From: Sediminibacter sp. Hel_I_10 | Lineage (GTDB): Bacteria; Bacteroidota; Bacteroidia; Flavobacteriales; Flavobacteriaceae | DNA length: 64,000 bases | Direction of reading: 5' to 3' | Assembly (NCBI RefSeq): GCF_000688335.1 | Contig: NZ_JHZX01000001.1 | Coordinates: 3,596,001-3,660,000, forward strand | Part shown: positions 16,027 to 24,964 of the stretch, in pieces | Numbering within the stretch: position 1 is the first letter of the stretch | Layout of the letters: every line of letters begins with the position of its first letter | Made by a program: the position numbers and the translations under genes | The notes under the pieces: generated by a model | Seen by the model: the letters and a program-made list of their open reading frames with translations, nothing else | What the model was told of the DNA's origin: nothing | The model's database searches: none

Positions 16027-16796
16027 TGCAAAATAAAACATTGGTTTATGACGGTACTTTCGACGGATTTCTTTCCGCCGTTTTTTATGTGTTTGAGCAT
16101 AAGTTAGAGGATGTATATCTACAAAACCAATTTAGCAGTACCGAGCGTATGTTTTCAGAGAAAGAAGAGATTCTTACAGAGAATGTAAAGGCCGATAGGG
16201 TTTGGAAGGGAATTCAAAATAAATTAGGGAAGTCACAAAGCTATAAATTGTATTATGCTTTTTTAAGCGAAAAGAACGGTGTTGAGGATGTTTTGTTGAA
16301 TATGATCAAATATATATTCAGCGATATCCCGAATGTTGCCAATGATTTTTCACAGGCTTCAGTTTTAGAGATCTCCAAGATAGCGAAGATGGTTGGGAGG
16401 GAAAAACACCGTATGGAAGCTTTTGTGCGATTTAAATTAACCAAAGATGGTATTTATTTTTCAAATATTGAACCCGACTTCAATGTGCTGCCTTTGATTT
16501 CTAGTCATTTTAAAAAACGCTACGCCGATCAAAAATGGCTGATTTATGATATTAAAAGACGCTTTGGTTTATTTTATGATTTAGATAAGGTGGATACCAT
16601 CACTTTGTATTTCCCTGATGATTTTGATTTTACAAAAACGGATGAGAATATTTTTGCCAATCAAGAGTTTGAGTTCCAAAAACTATGGCAAGATTACTTT
16701 AAAAGTGTGAATATTACCTCTCGAAAAAACATGAAATTACACATTCAACATGTGCCTAAGCGTTACTGGAAATATATGAGCGAGAAATTAAATTAG
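16026..16796 (+). CDS. TIGR03915 putative DNA repair protein (DUF4130)
   Basis: The 256 residues match the partner of the radical SAM protein: LVYDGTFDGFLSAVF at the N-terminus, a central GREKHRMEAFVRFKL, IEPDFNVLPLISSHFKKRYADQ, and a C-terminal RKNMKLHIQHVPKRYWKYM. The last part resembles the DUF4130 region found fused to uracil-DNA glycosylase-like domains. Its start codon overlaps the upstream stop, so the two are translationally coupled and likely form a functional unit. It is cytosolic. Confidence 0.88.
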   Translation: MQNKTLVYDGTFDGFLSAVFYVFEHKLEDVYLQNQFSSTERMFSEKEEILTENVKADRVWKGIQNKLGKSQSYKLYYAFLSEKNGVEDVLLNMIKYIFSDIPNVANDFSQASVLEISKIAKMVGREKHRMEAFVRFKLTKDGIYFSNIEPDFNVLPLISSHFKKRYADQKWLIYDIKRRFGLFYDLDKVDTITLYFPDDFDFTKTDENIFANQEFEFQKLWQDYFKSVNITSRKNMKLHIQHVPKRYWKYMSEKLN

Positions 16797-17092
16797 GGAC
16801 TGATCATAAAACATTCAAAGCAGAGGTTTTGATTAAAATGCTATTAAAAACGCGTGATAGAAAAACGAAGCTTATATCATGTGAAACGGTTTAAGCTAAT
16901 ATTGCTAAGGAAGCAACTTTAATTTTACATAAAATATGATGATTTTATGAGCAATAATTTGAGAAGGACCACTATCAGCAAGTTTTGATTTGGGACCCGA
17001 ATTTCGATTAAAATACGGTTTGAATCACAGTAATCTCTAAATGCAGTAACTTGGCACGCCTTTAAGTTGTTTATTTGTGTTTTAAACCAACT
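16797..17092. other. Intergenic region with no recognised gene
   Basis: I found no coding-like frame, hairpin terminator or tRNA. A TTGGCAC at 17051 and a TATTTG at 17072 lie just before the LysE gene and could be promoter elements, but the spacing does not fit a known consensus well. Confidence 0.4.
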
Positions 17093-17719
17093 ATGAATTT
17101 ATTTATCTTCGTCCTTTTGGGCTTCGCCATTGCATCTTTAGGGAGTATTTCACCAAGCTTTTTAAACCTTACGGTTGTAAAATTCAGTCTTAGAAGTGGC
17201 TTAAAGGCTGCATTGTTTCTTATTGGAGGATTTGCTACGGTTTTGTTTTTTCAAGCGAATCTTGGGGCTTACTTAGCCAATGTTCTTATGGAGAATTCCG
17301 AATATATCACAACGATTCAAAAAATAGGGACGGCCATCTTAATTCTATTGTCGGCTTATTTCTTTTGGTCTTATTTTAAATCCAATAAAACATTAAAGAA
17401 GGTGGAGATAGAGAAATCAAAAGCCTATTTCCATGGTATTGGGATGTCGCTGTTAAATACATTTGCAATACCCTTTTATTTTACGGCCATCTCTTTTTTA
17501 ATAGGCTTGGATTATTTTGAATATTCTGTTAAAAATGCCCTTTTCTTCTCATTCGGTTCAACTGCAGGTTCTTTTACTACCTATTCGGTGTATGCTACAA
17601 TTGCTACAAAAATTGAAGACAAATTGAGCTATGTCGCTGGTAAAATGGATTTTATTATCGGGTGTTTAACAGGAGTGGTGGGGCTTGGTAATCTTATTTA
17701 TTTTGTTTGGTTTAAGTGA
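17093..17719 (+). CDS. LysE-family amino-acid exporter-like membrane protein
   Basis: I chose the ATG at 17093 over an upstream in-frame TTG at 17075 because the helix begins there; 208 residues result. There are six hydrophobic segments, the first being LFIFVLLGFAIASLGSISPSFLNL, which fits the LysE/RhtB fold where the conserved G-x-x-x-P loop follows helix 1. The substrate is unknown. It stands alone on the plus strand and converges on the esterase gene. Confidence 0.75.
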   Translation: MNLFIFVLLGFAIASLGSISPSFLNLTVVKFSLRSGLKAALFLIGGFATVLFFQANLGAYLANVLMENSEYITTIQKIGTAILILLSAYFFWSYFKSNKTLKKVEIEKSKAYFHGIGMSLLNTFAIPFYFTAISFLIGLDYFEYSVKNALFFSFGSTAGSFTTYSVYATIATKIEDKLSYVAGKMDFIIGCLTGVVGLGNLIYFVWFK

Positions 17720-17735
17720 ATTTAGATTAAAAAAA

Positions 17736-18383
17736 TCAAATGCGTTTCTCTAACCAACTTTTGAGATCATAAAAATTTTGAGGGGCAACACCGTGGCCAA
17801 CAGGAAATTCTGAGTACGTGTTTTTAATACCATGGGCATTTAAAAATACGGGTGCCTTTCTTGCCCAATCCACAGGAATCACTTGATCAACACTACCATG
17901 AGAGCAGTAAAAATCTAGGTGAGAATAGTCTTTATCATTTAACTGCTCAGGGAGCATGTCTTCACTCACATAACCGCTAAGTGCAATCACATTTTTAACT
18001 TTTTCAGGATAGGTAAGGGCTACAGCGTAGCTTAAGATGGTCCCTTGGCTAAATCCTAATAATGTGACATTTTTAGCATCTACAGGGTAGGTTGCACAGG
18101 CATAATCAATAAACTCAGCGATGGCATCGCGAGAAGATTTGGCTTGTTCAACATCATTCCATTTGTTTTGGTCAGCATCAAAGTTAATGGCGTACCACGC
18201 GTTGCCATAAGGTTGCATGGTGTATGGAGCCTTCAAGGAAATCACAAAAAGCTCCTCTGGTAATTCTGAAGCAAAAGAGAACAAATCGTTTTCATCGCTG
18301 CCATAACCGTGACATAGTATGATGAGCGGTGCATTTTCCTTTAATGTCGATGGTCTGGTAATGTATTGTAAAGCTGTATTCAT
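17736..18383 (-). CDS. Alpha/beta hydrolase, carboxylesterase/phospholipase type
   Basis: This 215-residue serine esterase of the YpfH/EstB group has an oxyanion region LCHGYGSDENDLF, the nucleophile elbow GFSQG, an acid in GSVDQVIPV and the catalytic His in PVGHGV. It has no signal peptide. The natural substrate is unknown; relatives act on short acyl esters. It lies nine bases downstream of the small membrane protein gene and is probably in the same minus-strand operon with the dihydroorotase-like gene. Confidence 0.87.
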   Translation of the reverse strand: MNTALQYITRPSTLKENAPLIILCHGYGSDENDLFSFASELPEELFVISLKAPYTMQPYGNAWYAINFDADQNKWNDVEQAKSSRDAIAEFIDYACATYPVDAKNVTLLGFSQGTILSYAVALTYPEKVKNVIALSGYVSEDMLPEQLNDKDYSHLDFYCSHGSVDQVIPVDWARKAPVFLNAHGIKNTYSEFPVGHGVAPQNFYDLKSWLEKRI

Positions 18384-18391
18384 AGAGTAAG

Positions 18392-18724
18392 TTATTGACC
18401 GATAGATTTAAAAAGACGTTGAAAGAATGGGCCTAAAACCGGCACGGCCATCTGCTTTTCTGCCACAGCACCAAAGATGCCGTAAAGAAAAAGAACAATA
18501 AAAAATATCCAAAAGGAGGTGGTAATCATCCAACTATCAAAACCACCAATAAAATAGCCCAAAATAAATTGAAGTAACCAAAGTCCTAGCGCTTGACGAA
18601 TGTGAAAAGAAACGAGCTCATCCCGTTTTTCCCGATTCATAAAAAAAGCGATCAGTGTGCCTATAATGGTTATATAAGCAACAATGGCAAGCATTTTATT
18701 AGAGTTTCCTTCAGATTGTGACAT
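18392..18724 (-). CDS. Small membrane protein, DUF4870/Tic20-like
   Basis: The 110 residues have three to four hydrophobic helices: MLAIVAYITIIGTLIAFF, an amphipathic SFHIRQALGLWLLQFILGYFI, and WMITTSFWIFFIVLFLYGIFGAVA. The HIRQA element after helix 1 is typical of the Tic20-like/DUF4870 family common in Bacteroidota. The function is unknown. It is tightly spaced within the minus-strand cluster (9 and 8 bases to neighbours). Confidence 0.8.
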   Translation of the reverse strand: MSQSEGNSNKMLAIVAYITIIGTLIAFFMNREKRDELVSFHIRQALGLWLLQFILGYFIGGFDSWMITTSFWIFFIVLFLYGIFGAVAEKQMAVPVLGPFFQRLFKSIGQ

Positions 18725-18733
18725 GAATAGGAT

Positions 18734-19987
18734 TTAATTTAAAATCAATTGATTGTTATTGAAAATACCATAAACGCGACCTTTCATAGGCTTTCCATCA
18801 AAAATGGCGTTGGTTGAAGTCGATACGATATGCTCTTTAGAAAAGGTATAATTTCCGTTAGGTGTAAAAAGCGTTAAATCTGCTGTATTACCCACTGAAA
18901 TAGGCGATCTTGCAATTCCAAAGCGTTCTTTTCCACTTGTTAAAACATCAACCGATTTCTTAAGCGTAAGCACTTTGTTTAAAGCGCCGAAAGCACTTTC
19001 AAGACCGATGGTGCCATAGGCAGCATAATCAAACTCTATTTTCTTGTGTTCAATATCCATCGGATTGTGATCACTGGTGACCATGTCAATGGTACCGTCC
19101 TTTAACCCCTCAATTAAAGCCTCAATATCTGAGGGTGTTCTCAAAGGCGGTAGTACTTTAAATTTGGTTTCAAAATGTTGAAGTTCTTGGTCTGTGAGCA
19201 CAAGATTATGGATGGCGACACTACAGGTCACGTCAAGGTTCTTCTGTTTTGCGGCGCGTATTAAGTCTACAGACTTTGACGTTGAAATGGTAGGAATGTG
19301 CAATTTCCCATCGGTATACTCTAAAATAAACAGATCCCTTGCAATTTGAAGGGCTTCCGCTAATGCCGGATTTCCTTTTAGCCCCAAAGAGGTGCTCATG
19401 GCTTCCTCGTTCATCACGCCAGAACCACTAATTTTTGATTCCTGCGGGAAAGACAGCACCAAGCCATCAAAATTGCTCGCATATTGTAAGGCTATCTTAA
19501 GCAGATTAGGATTTGAAATGGGATGCTGATAGTCATAAAAGGCAACAGCTCCCGTATTTTTCATGTCAAACAATTCTGCTAAATCCTCACCATCACTATG
19601 TTTTGTTAATGCGCCAATAGGGTAGAGGTTAACCGCTTGCCCTTGGGCTTTATTCATTACAAAAGCCACGTCTGAGCTGGTATCAATAATAGGGTTGGTA
19701 TTAGCATTAAGCGCAACAGATGTAAAACCAGAATGTGCGGCTGTCTTCAGACCATTGGCAATGGTTTCCCGTTCTTCATAACCAGGTTCTCCAAAACTCA
19801 CACTGCTATCAAACCAACCTTGAGACACATGAAGATTCTCGAAAGTGACCTCCTTGTAGTTTTTGGGGTTTTTGATGTTCTTGGCAATGTTAGTGATCTT
19901 TCCTTTTTCAATTAAAATATCAACGGTCTCATTATGAAAATCGCTTTTTGGATCAACGATTATTGCAGAGGTGATGAGTACGTTCAT
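18734..19987 (-). CDS. Dihydroorotase-like protein, metal ligands missing (probable non-catalytic PyrC homologue)
   Basis: I start it at the ATG at 19987, which overlaps the upstream stop (ATGA); 417 residues. The overall sequence is dihydroorotase of the multifunctional-complex type (NANTNP, EALQIARDL, TSDHNPMD). However, the metal-binding DxHxHLREPG motif reads D60-S-S-V-S-F-G-E-P-G69, so both histidines and the substrate-binding Arg are replaced. It resembles non-catalytic PyrC-prime proteins that support aspartate carbamoyltransferase. Catalytic dihydroorotase would have to be encoded elsewhere. Confidence 0.85.
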   Translation of the reverse strand: MNVLITSAIIVDPKSDFHNETVDILIEKGKITNIAKNIKNPKNYKEVTFENLHVSQGWFDSSVSFGEPGYEERETIANGLKTAAHSGFTSVALNANTNPIIDTSSDVAFVMNKAQGQAVNLYPIGALTKHSDGEDLAELFDMKNTGAVAFYDYQHPISNPNLLKIALQYASNFDGLVLSFPQESKISGSGVMNEEAMSTSLGLKGNPALAEALQIARDLFILEYTDGKLHIPTISTSKSVDLIRAAKQKNLDVTCSVAIHNLVLTDQELQHFETKFKVLPPLRTPSDIEALIEGLKDGTIDMVTSDHNPMDIEHKKIEFDYAAYGTIGLESAFGALNKVLTLKKSVDVLTSGKERFGIARSPISVGNTADLTLFTPNGNYTFSKEHIVSTSTNAIFDGKPMKGRVYGIFNNNQLILN

Positions 19988-21909
19988 TTCAGGAATTTTA
20001 AGATGAGCAGTTCTATTAGTAAAAAAATCAGTGCAAAAATAACAAACCATTTCCATAGCTCATTGACGTTTGATGCACTTTTTATATCATCAATGGCAGT
20101 GGCTACAGAATCACTCACCGTTACGCCATTTAGATTTTCTAAGTTGAGATAGCGCAATTGACTTTCACTGCGATTATAGTTAAAGCTCATATTCTTAAGA
20201 ATACGCTCATTATTTTTTACTGAAATGATTCCCGCTTTTTCAGGATAATCATTCGTAGTTAACGCTACTTTATTGGCGTAGGTTCGCTGAAGCGGAATTA
20301 CCGAATTTTCGCCATCATCCAGAGACAAGATCTCATCTTGGGTTAGGGTCACGGGAATATCAATACGATTTTCCGAAGCAATCTCGTAGTACAGGTCGCC
20401 CATTTTAAGACTCTGTTTCCCTATATTATAAAGTACGGGCACGATGAGAGGCGAATTTTTAAAATTAGAATTATCATCATTTAATGCTGCGGAAAAGCGA
20501 TAGGCTTGGTCCATTCCCGAGAGAAAGGATTGTCCGTTTTCATAACTCAAAATAGCGGACGTGGCATTGGCAGAATTATCAAAAAAGGAATTGACTTTAG
20601 GATATTGAAAATTACTGATGCGCTTATCAAAGACATTGGTGAGTAAAGGATGCGAAAAATTAATAGCGGTAATCATTTTTTCCGAAGCCTTTAGTTCGTT
20701 AAATGATCCTAGGTTATAATTTGAGAACAAGGCGTTATAATCGCTTATTTGAGCGTTTTCCGAAGGAATAATTAAAACGGAGCCACCATCGTCTGTAAAC
20801 GCTTTAAGAGCTACCGTTAAAGAACTTGGAACCGAATTCAGTTCGTTCAACACCACCAAATTTTGATTATTAATGCTGTTGTAATTGAGATTTTTAAAAG
20901 ATGTTGCGGTATAGCTAAATTCATCTTCAGAATAAATTTTACTTAGAAAGGCATCATCAGCATCATTGATGCTGAGTACATTGATCTTAGCAGTTTCCTC
21001 TAAATTAAAATATAAGCTGTTGTCATATTGAAGATTAGGATCTTCTATGGCAATTTTGCCATCAAATTCGCTGTTGGTGGGAATGGTGAAAATCACACTA
21101 TTCTTTCCGTCTAGTGTTACTGCGCTTTTGGCTATAAGTTTATTCTTATTGTAAAGCGAAACGGGGACGTTTTCAATAGGATCGCCAAAATTTTTGAGAA
21201 CGACCTCTAATTCCAGATTGTCAATGCTACGTTTGGCAATAAAAGTGCTGTCTATCGCAATGTTGTTGAGATTGGTGGGTGTTAACTTTACAAGTCTTAA
21301 GCGTACCAAACTATCGGTAGGATTTGAAAACTCAGCATCTTTTTGTTGAAAGTCAGAAATAAACACCAAATTTTTAACGGCACTATTGTCTTCAGAAAAC
21401 AATTGCTTTCCTTTTAGAAGCGCTGCTTCATAAGTAAGTTGGTTTGGAGTGTATTTAAGGTCGATCAAATCATTTTTAATAGCTTTAAGCGTTGTGTTTT
21501 TAAAGCTGGATGTATTGGTAAGAATAGAGATGGGATCGTCACCATCAACACGCTCTAAAATATCTTGTACGGCACGGTTTAAAAGCGTCCCATTAGCACC
21601 TTGAGCTTGCATGCTAAAGGAGTTATCGAGATAAATGACCGTTTCGTTCTTGGTGTTAAATGTATCGGTATTAGAGAAATAGGGTTGGGCAAATGCAAGG
21701 ATGATACAAGTTAATAATAGCAAGCGTATGAGTAAAGTGAGCCATTTTTTAAGCTGGGAACTCTTTCTGGTTTGTATGGTAATACGTTTTAAAAACTGAA
21801 CGTTTGTAAACGCCACTTTCTGAAATCTTCGTAATTGAAATAAATGAACAATGATAGGAATAACGAGCAGTAATAGGGCGTAAAGAAGTTCTGGATATTT
21901 AAACTGCAT
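19984..21909 (-). CDS. BatA-domain aerotolerance-like membrane protein with VWA region
   Basis: From the ATG at 21909 (preferred over 21942, since helix 1 starts MQFKYPELLYALLLLVIPII) the protein has ~641 residues. The N-terminal BatA region has two helices around the conserved HLFQLRRFQKVAFTNVQFLK. It is followed by a von Willebrand A-like domain with a MIDAS-type DNSFSM, a long periplasmic part and a C-terminal anchor (WFVIFALIFLLIELLILKFL). Bat proteins are tied to oxidative stress tolerance in Bacteroidota. It is translationally coupled to the dihydroorotase-like gene. Confidence 0.85.
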   Translation of the reverse strand: MQFKYPELLYALLLLVIPIIVHLFQLRRFQKVAFTNVQFLKRITIQTRKSSQLKKWLTLLIRLLLLTCIILAFAQPYFSNTDTFNTKNETVIYLDNSFSMQAQGANGTLLNRAVQDILERVDGDDPISILTNTSSFKNTTLKAIKNDLIDLKYTPNQLTYEAALLKGKQLFSEDNSAVKNLVFISDFQQKDAEFSNPTDSLVRLRLVKLTPTNLNNIAIDSTFIAKRSIDNLELEVVLKNFGDPIENVPVSLYNKNKLIAKSAVTLDGKNSVIFTIPTNSEFDGKIAIEDPNLQYDNSLYFNLEETAKINVLSINDADDAFLSKIYSEDEFSYTATSFKNLNYNSINNQNLVVLNELNSVPSSLTVALKAFTDDGGSVLIIPSENAQISDYNALFSNYNLGSFNELKASEKMITAINFSHPLLTNVFDKRISNFQYPKVNSFFDNSANATSAILSYENGQSFLSGMDQAYRFSAALNDDNSNFKNSPLIVPVLYNIGKQSLKMGDLYYEIASENRIDIPVTLTQDEILSLDDGENSVIPLQRTYANKVALTTNDYPEKAGIISVKNNERILKNMSFNYNRSESQLRYLNLENLNGVTVSDSVATAIDDIKSASNVNELWKWFVIFALIFLLIELLILKFLK

Positions 21910-22407
21910 TCCTAAGGATTGGGATTTTAGGTGTGGGTTCAAATATAGAAAATGCTAAACGATTAAAGCGGTTTGCTTTTGAGAAATTTAACAAGCGGTT
22001 TCTTCGGAAATGGGATGCAAAGCGAAAACATGGTGCAAACTTTCAGTACTATTCAAAACTTGGGTTTTAATTAAAATGAGCTTTTGGATGAACATTCCTT
22101 AGGAAAGGAAATGCGTCCTGATAATTACTACGTAATAGATCTCTATAATCTCCTAAAAATCGCGATATATCCTTCGGCTAAAAACAATCAAAATTGTACT
22201 TTTGTGGTCCATAATTAAGATAAAGCACATTTACTTAATTATAGCAGATGTGGGGAGTGTTTCATATGGTTTTAAAGCGGTGCTTTTAATCAATTATCAA
22301 ATAAGATGTATCCAAATAACGTGACACACATTTTTTAGAACGATAAAAAAATAAAATAGAGCGTTTCAAATCGCTTTAGAAATCACAATTTAACAAACAT
22401 AAATGAT
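21910..22407. other. Long divergent intergenic region before lpdA
   Basis: About 500 bases separate the divergent BatA-like gene and lpdA. I see no coding-like frame. The region holds one good TAnnTTTG box (22197) and is otherwise AT-rich with short imperfect hairpins, for example around 22090-22110. Confidence 0.4.
22197..22204 (+). promoter_or_regulatory. Candidate Bacteroidota -7 box (TACTTTTG) for lpdA
   Basis: TACTTTTG is an exact match to the Bacteroidota -7 consensus TAnnTTTG. A weak TTC rather than TTG lies 24 bases upstream. The start codon is ~200 bases downstream, implying a long leader if this is used. Confidence 0.35.
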
Positions 22408-23808
22408 ATGAAATCTTACGACGTCGCAATTATAGGTTCTGGTCCTGGTGGTTATGTTGCAGCAATTCGCTGTGCGCAATTAGGGATGAGTACTGCAATT
22501 ATTGAAAAATATTCTACTCTTGGTGGTACTTGTCTTAATGTGGGCTGTATCCCGAGTAAGGCGCTTTTAGACTCTTCTCACCATTACGAGGATGCCGTCA
22601 AGCACTTTGAAGAGCACGGTATTGAGATTCCAGGAGAAGTAAAAGTCAATCTTGAAAAAATGATTTCAAGAAAACAATCGGTGGTAGACCAAACTACTGG
22701 CGGTATTGATTTCTTGATGAAGAAAAATAAAATAGACGTTTATGAAGGTGTTGGTAGCTTTAAAGATGCAACCCATATCAAAATAGACGGAAAAGAGGCT
22801 ACTGAAATTGAAGCAAAACACATCATTATCGCAACAGGTTCAAAACCTGCAAATCTTCCTTTTATTGATTTAGATAAAGAACGCATCATCACGTCTACCG
22901 AAGCCTTAAAGCTTAAGGAAATTCCTAAGCACATGATTGTTATCGGCGGTGGCGTGATTGGTTTAGAGCTTGGCCAAGTTTACGGTCGTTTAGGTGCCGA
23001 TGTTACGGTGGTAGAGTATATGGATCGTATCATCCCAACCATGGATGCTGGCTTGTCTAAAGAATTGACTAAGGTCTTTAAGAAAGCTAAATTCAACATC
23101 AATGTATCTCATAAAGTAAAATCTGTTGAGCGTAAAGGTGACGAGATCATTGTTAAAGCAGACAATAAGAAGGGTGAAGAAGTAGAATTTAAAGGCGATT
23201 ATTGTTTAGTATCTGTGGGCAGACGTCCATTTACAGATGGTCTTAATGCCGAAGCAGCTGGCGTAAAATTAAACGATAGAGGTCAAGTAGAAGTCAACGA
23301 GCATTTACAAACAAGCGTTAAGAACATTTATGCTATTGGAGATGTAATTAAAGGCGCCATGTTAGCCCATAAAGCTGAAGAAGAAGGTGTTTTTGTAGCG
23401 GAGACTATTGCCGGACAAAAACCACATATTGATTATAACCTTATCCCAGGAGTAGTGTACACTTGGCCAGAGGTAGCTTCTGTAGGTAAAACCGAAGAAG
23501 AATTAAAAGAAGAAGGAGTGGCTTATAAGTCGGGACAATTCCCAATGCGTGCCTTAGGTAGAAGCCGTGCGAGTGGCGATACTGACGGATTTGTAAAAAT
23601 CTTAGCAGATAAAAACACTGACGAAGTGTTAGGGGTACATATGATTGGTGCCCGTTGTGCCGATTTAATTGCTGAAGGTGTCACCGCTATGGAATACAGA
23701 GCGAGTGCAGAAGACATCGCAAGAATGTCTCATGCCCATCCAACATACGCAGAAGCGGTCAAGGAAGCCGCGCTAGCAGCAACCGAAGATAGAGCATTGC
23801 ACGTTTAA
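22408..23808 (+). CDS. lpdA: Dihydrolipoyl dehydrogenase
   Basis: This E3 subunit of 2-oxoacid dehydrogenase complexes reoxidises lipoamide with NAD+. The 466 residues have the FAD-binding GSGPGG at 10-15, the redox disulfide C42-LNVG-C47, the NAD-binding VIGGGVIGLELG, the second FAD motif YAIGDV and a C-terminal HAHPTYAE with the catalytic His-Glu pair. The length is typical. It is monocistronic: a long leader precedes it and a strong terminator follows. Confidence 0.96.
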   Translation: MKSYDVAIIGSGPGGYVAAIRCAQLGMSTAIIEKYSTLGGTCLNVGCIPSKALLDSSHHYEDAVKHFEEHGIEIPGEVKVNLEKMISRKQSVVDQTTGGIDFLMKKNKIDVYEGVGSFKDATHIKIDGKEATEIEAKHIIIATGSKPANLPFIDLDKERIITSTEALKLKEIPKHMIVIGGGVIGLELGQVYGRLGADVTVVEYMDRIIPTMDAGLSKELTKVFKKAKFNINVSHKVKSVERKGDEIIVKADNKKGEEVEFKGDYCLVSVGRRPFTDGLNAEAAGVKLNDRGQVEVNEHLQTSVKNIYAIGDVIKGAMLAHKAEEEGVFVAETIAGQKPHIDYNLIPGVVYTWPEVASVGKTEEELKEEGVAYKSGQFPMRALGRSRASGDTDGFVKILADKNTDEVLGVHMIGARCADLIAEGVTAMEYRASAEDIARMSHAHPTYAEAVKEAALAATEDRALHV

Positions 23809-23833
23809 AAAATTGCACCATTATAAAATGAAA

Positions 23834-23858
23834 ATCCCGCTTTTGCGGGATCTTTTTA
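23834..23858 (+). terminator. Rho-independent terminator of lpdA
   Basis: A 7-bp stem ATCCCGC/GCGGGAT with a TTTT loop is followed by CTTTTTATT, 26 bases after the lpdA stop. Confidence 0.85.
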
Positions 23859-23943
23859 TTCAAAGCAGCTTAGACACGGCTTAATATAATTTATACGTAG
23901 TGCTGGTAATTTAAGATGTTATTAAAATAAAGGCATGCGTAGC

Positions 23944-24534
23944 TCACAGCTCCTTAATTAAATCCCAAATCCTTAACCGTTTGCTATAATCATCTTCATT
24001 AATATCTCTTACAAAACAGTAGGCGCTAATGTCTTCACGTTTTACTTTCTCTGCAAGCTCTTCAACCGTAAATGGGCCAAATTCTCTCGACTTTTCTATA
24101 TAATAAAACTCGTGATCGTAAATAAGATTGGTAACCTTCTGACGGTACTTTTCCCTTAGAAATTTTTGAACATCTGCAAAGGTATTTACTTCCTCTTCAT
24201 AATGACTTTCATTAATAAACAAGGCGATGTCTGTCTTGTTTTGATGATTGAGTACCAATACATCATCATCCTTAAAATAGGCTTTTACAGTGATGAGTCC
24301 GTCTTCGGTTTGAATAGAAAACACATTTTTAATGTCAATGGTCCAAGAGGTTTCTGTGGTGGTTTCTTTTTCAGAGATTTTTAAAACATTATCTTCTTTA
24401 AAGACATAGACCGCCTTCTTTTTTTCAATGCCATTGACCAAGATCCACTCTTTATTTAAAAGCAACTCGTCATGATGGGTCTCATAATCAAAAGGTTTGA
24501 GATTGGGTATGCTATCAAGTAATGGATGTGACAT
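23944..24534 (-). CDS. Hypothetical protein with C-terminal GYF_2-like domain
   Basis: This 196-residue cytosolic protein has no signal peptide or membrane segment. The C-terminal ~55 residues, including FYYIEKSREFGPFTVEELAEKV and then W in IWDLIKEL, fit the GYF_2 (DUF4339) fold that binds short peptides. The N-terminal ~140 residues are rich in beta strands and charged residues and match nothing I recognise. It stands alone on the minus strand, downstream of the disrupted LytTR gene. Confidence 0.7.
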   Translation of the reverse strand: MSHPLLDSIPNLKPFDYETHHDELLLNKEWILVNGIEKKKAVYVFKEDNVLKISEKETTTETSWTIDIKNVFSIQTEDGLITVKAYFKDDDVLVLNHQNKTDIALFINESHYEEEVNTFADVQKFLREKYRQKVTNLIYDHEFYYIEKSREFGPFTVEELAEKVKREDISAYCFVRDINEDDYSKRLRIWDLIKEL

Positions 24535-24715
24535 GCAGAGACGTGTAATTAATTGTTCTTTAAAATAGCAGTTTCAATTCACAGTGAAAAGATCTTGGCC
24601 CCTTCTAAATCCTTTTACCGAAATTTTCCATTGAATTTAAGTATTTTGATTCAAAACTCAGTGCTAATGAAGCACTTTTAGTTTAACGGAATTTTTTTCG
24701 GATTATTGAGCCTGC

Positions 24716-24831
24716 CTAAAATTTATCTAAAAAGGCCAATACCGATTTCTTGAAACTTCTGCTGATTGGGAGCGCTTTATCTGTAATAGTGATGTGCTCA
24801 TTGGTAAAGGAAGTGATCTCTGATATCGTAA
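24716..24831 (-). pseudogene. C-terminal remnant of a LytTR DNA-binding response regulator
   Basis: Read on the minus strand, this segment encodes ITISEITSFTNEHITITDK and then ALPISRSFKKSVLAFLDKF and a stop. That is the typical end of a LytTR domain, with the conserved PISRSFKK. The frame has no start. The other half of the domain lies beyond the toxin-antitoxin cassette at 25538-25740. Confidence 0.7.
24826..24831. repeat. Possible target-site duplication TCGTAA, left copy
   Basis: TCGTAA occurs here and at 25538-25543, at the two points where the LytTR reading frame breaks off. A 6-base match could be chance. Confidence 0.4.
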
Positions 24832-24833
24832 TT

Positions 24834-24943
24834 GTGTATAGTTAGTTGCTTTGTTTAGCAACTAAAATAGTAAAAGAAAACAAACCAGAGGGAAGTCTGT
24901 AGGATTTTCCGAGTACACAATGACCTAGCAATTAATTATACAC
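24834..24943. repeat. Nested inverted-repeat element 3' of yoeB
   Basis: GTGTATAGTTAGTTGCT (24834-24850) recurs inverted at 24927-24943 with 15 of 17 bases matching. Inside, TTAGTTGCT (24842-24850) pairs perfectly with AGCAACTAA (24857-24865) around a six-base loop. The element begins 22 bases beyond the yoeB stop. Confidence 0.65.
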
Positions 24944-24964
24944 GGAGCTGACAGCAGTATTTTT

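Noticed and set aside
17051-17069. Sigma-54 promoter before the LysE gene
   Set aside because: TTGGCAC is present, but the -12 G is one base out of register.
24834-24943. Canonical integron attC site
   Set aside because: The position and fold fit, but the conserved GTTRRRY and RYYYAAC core sequences are absent, and no integrase is seen.
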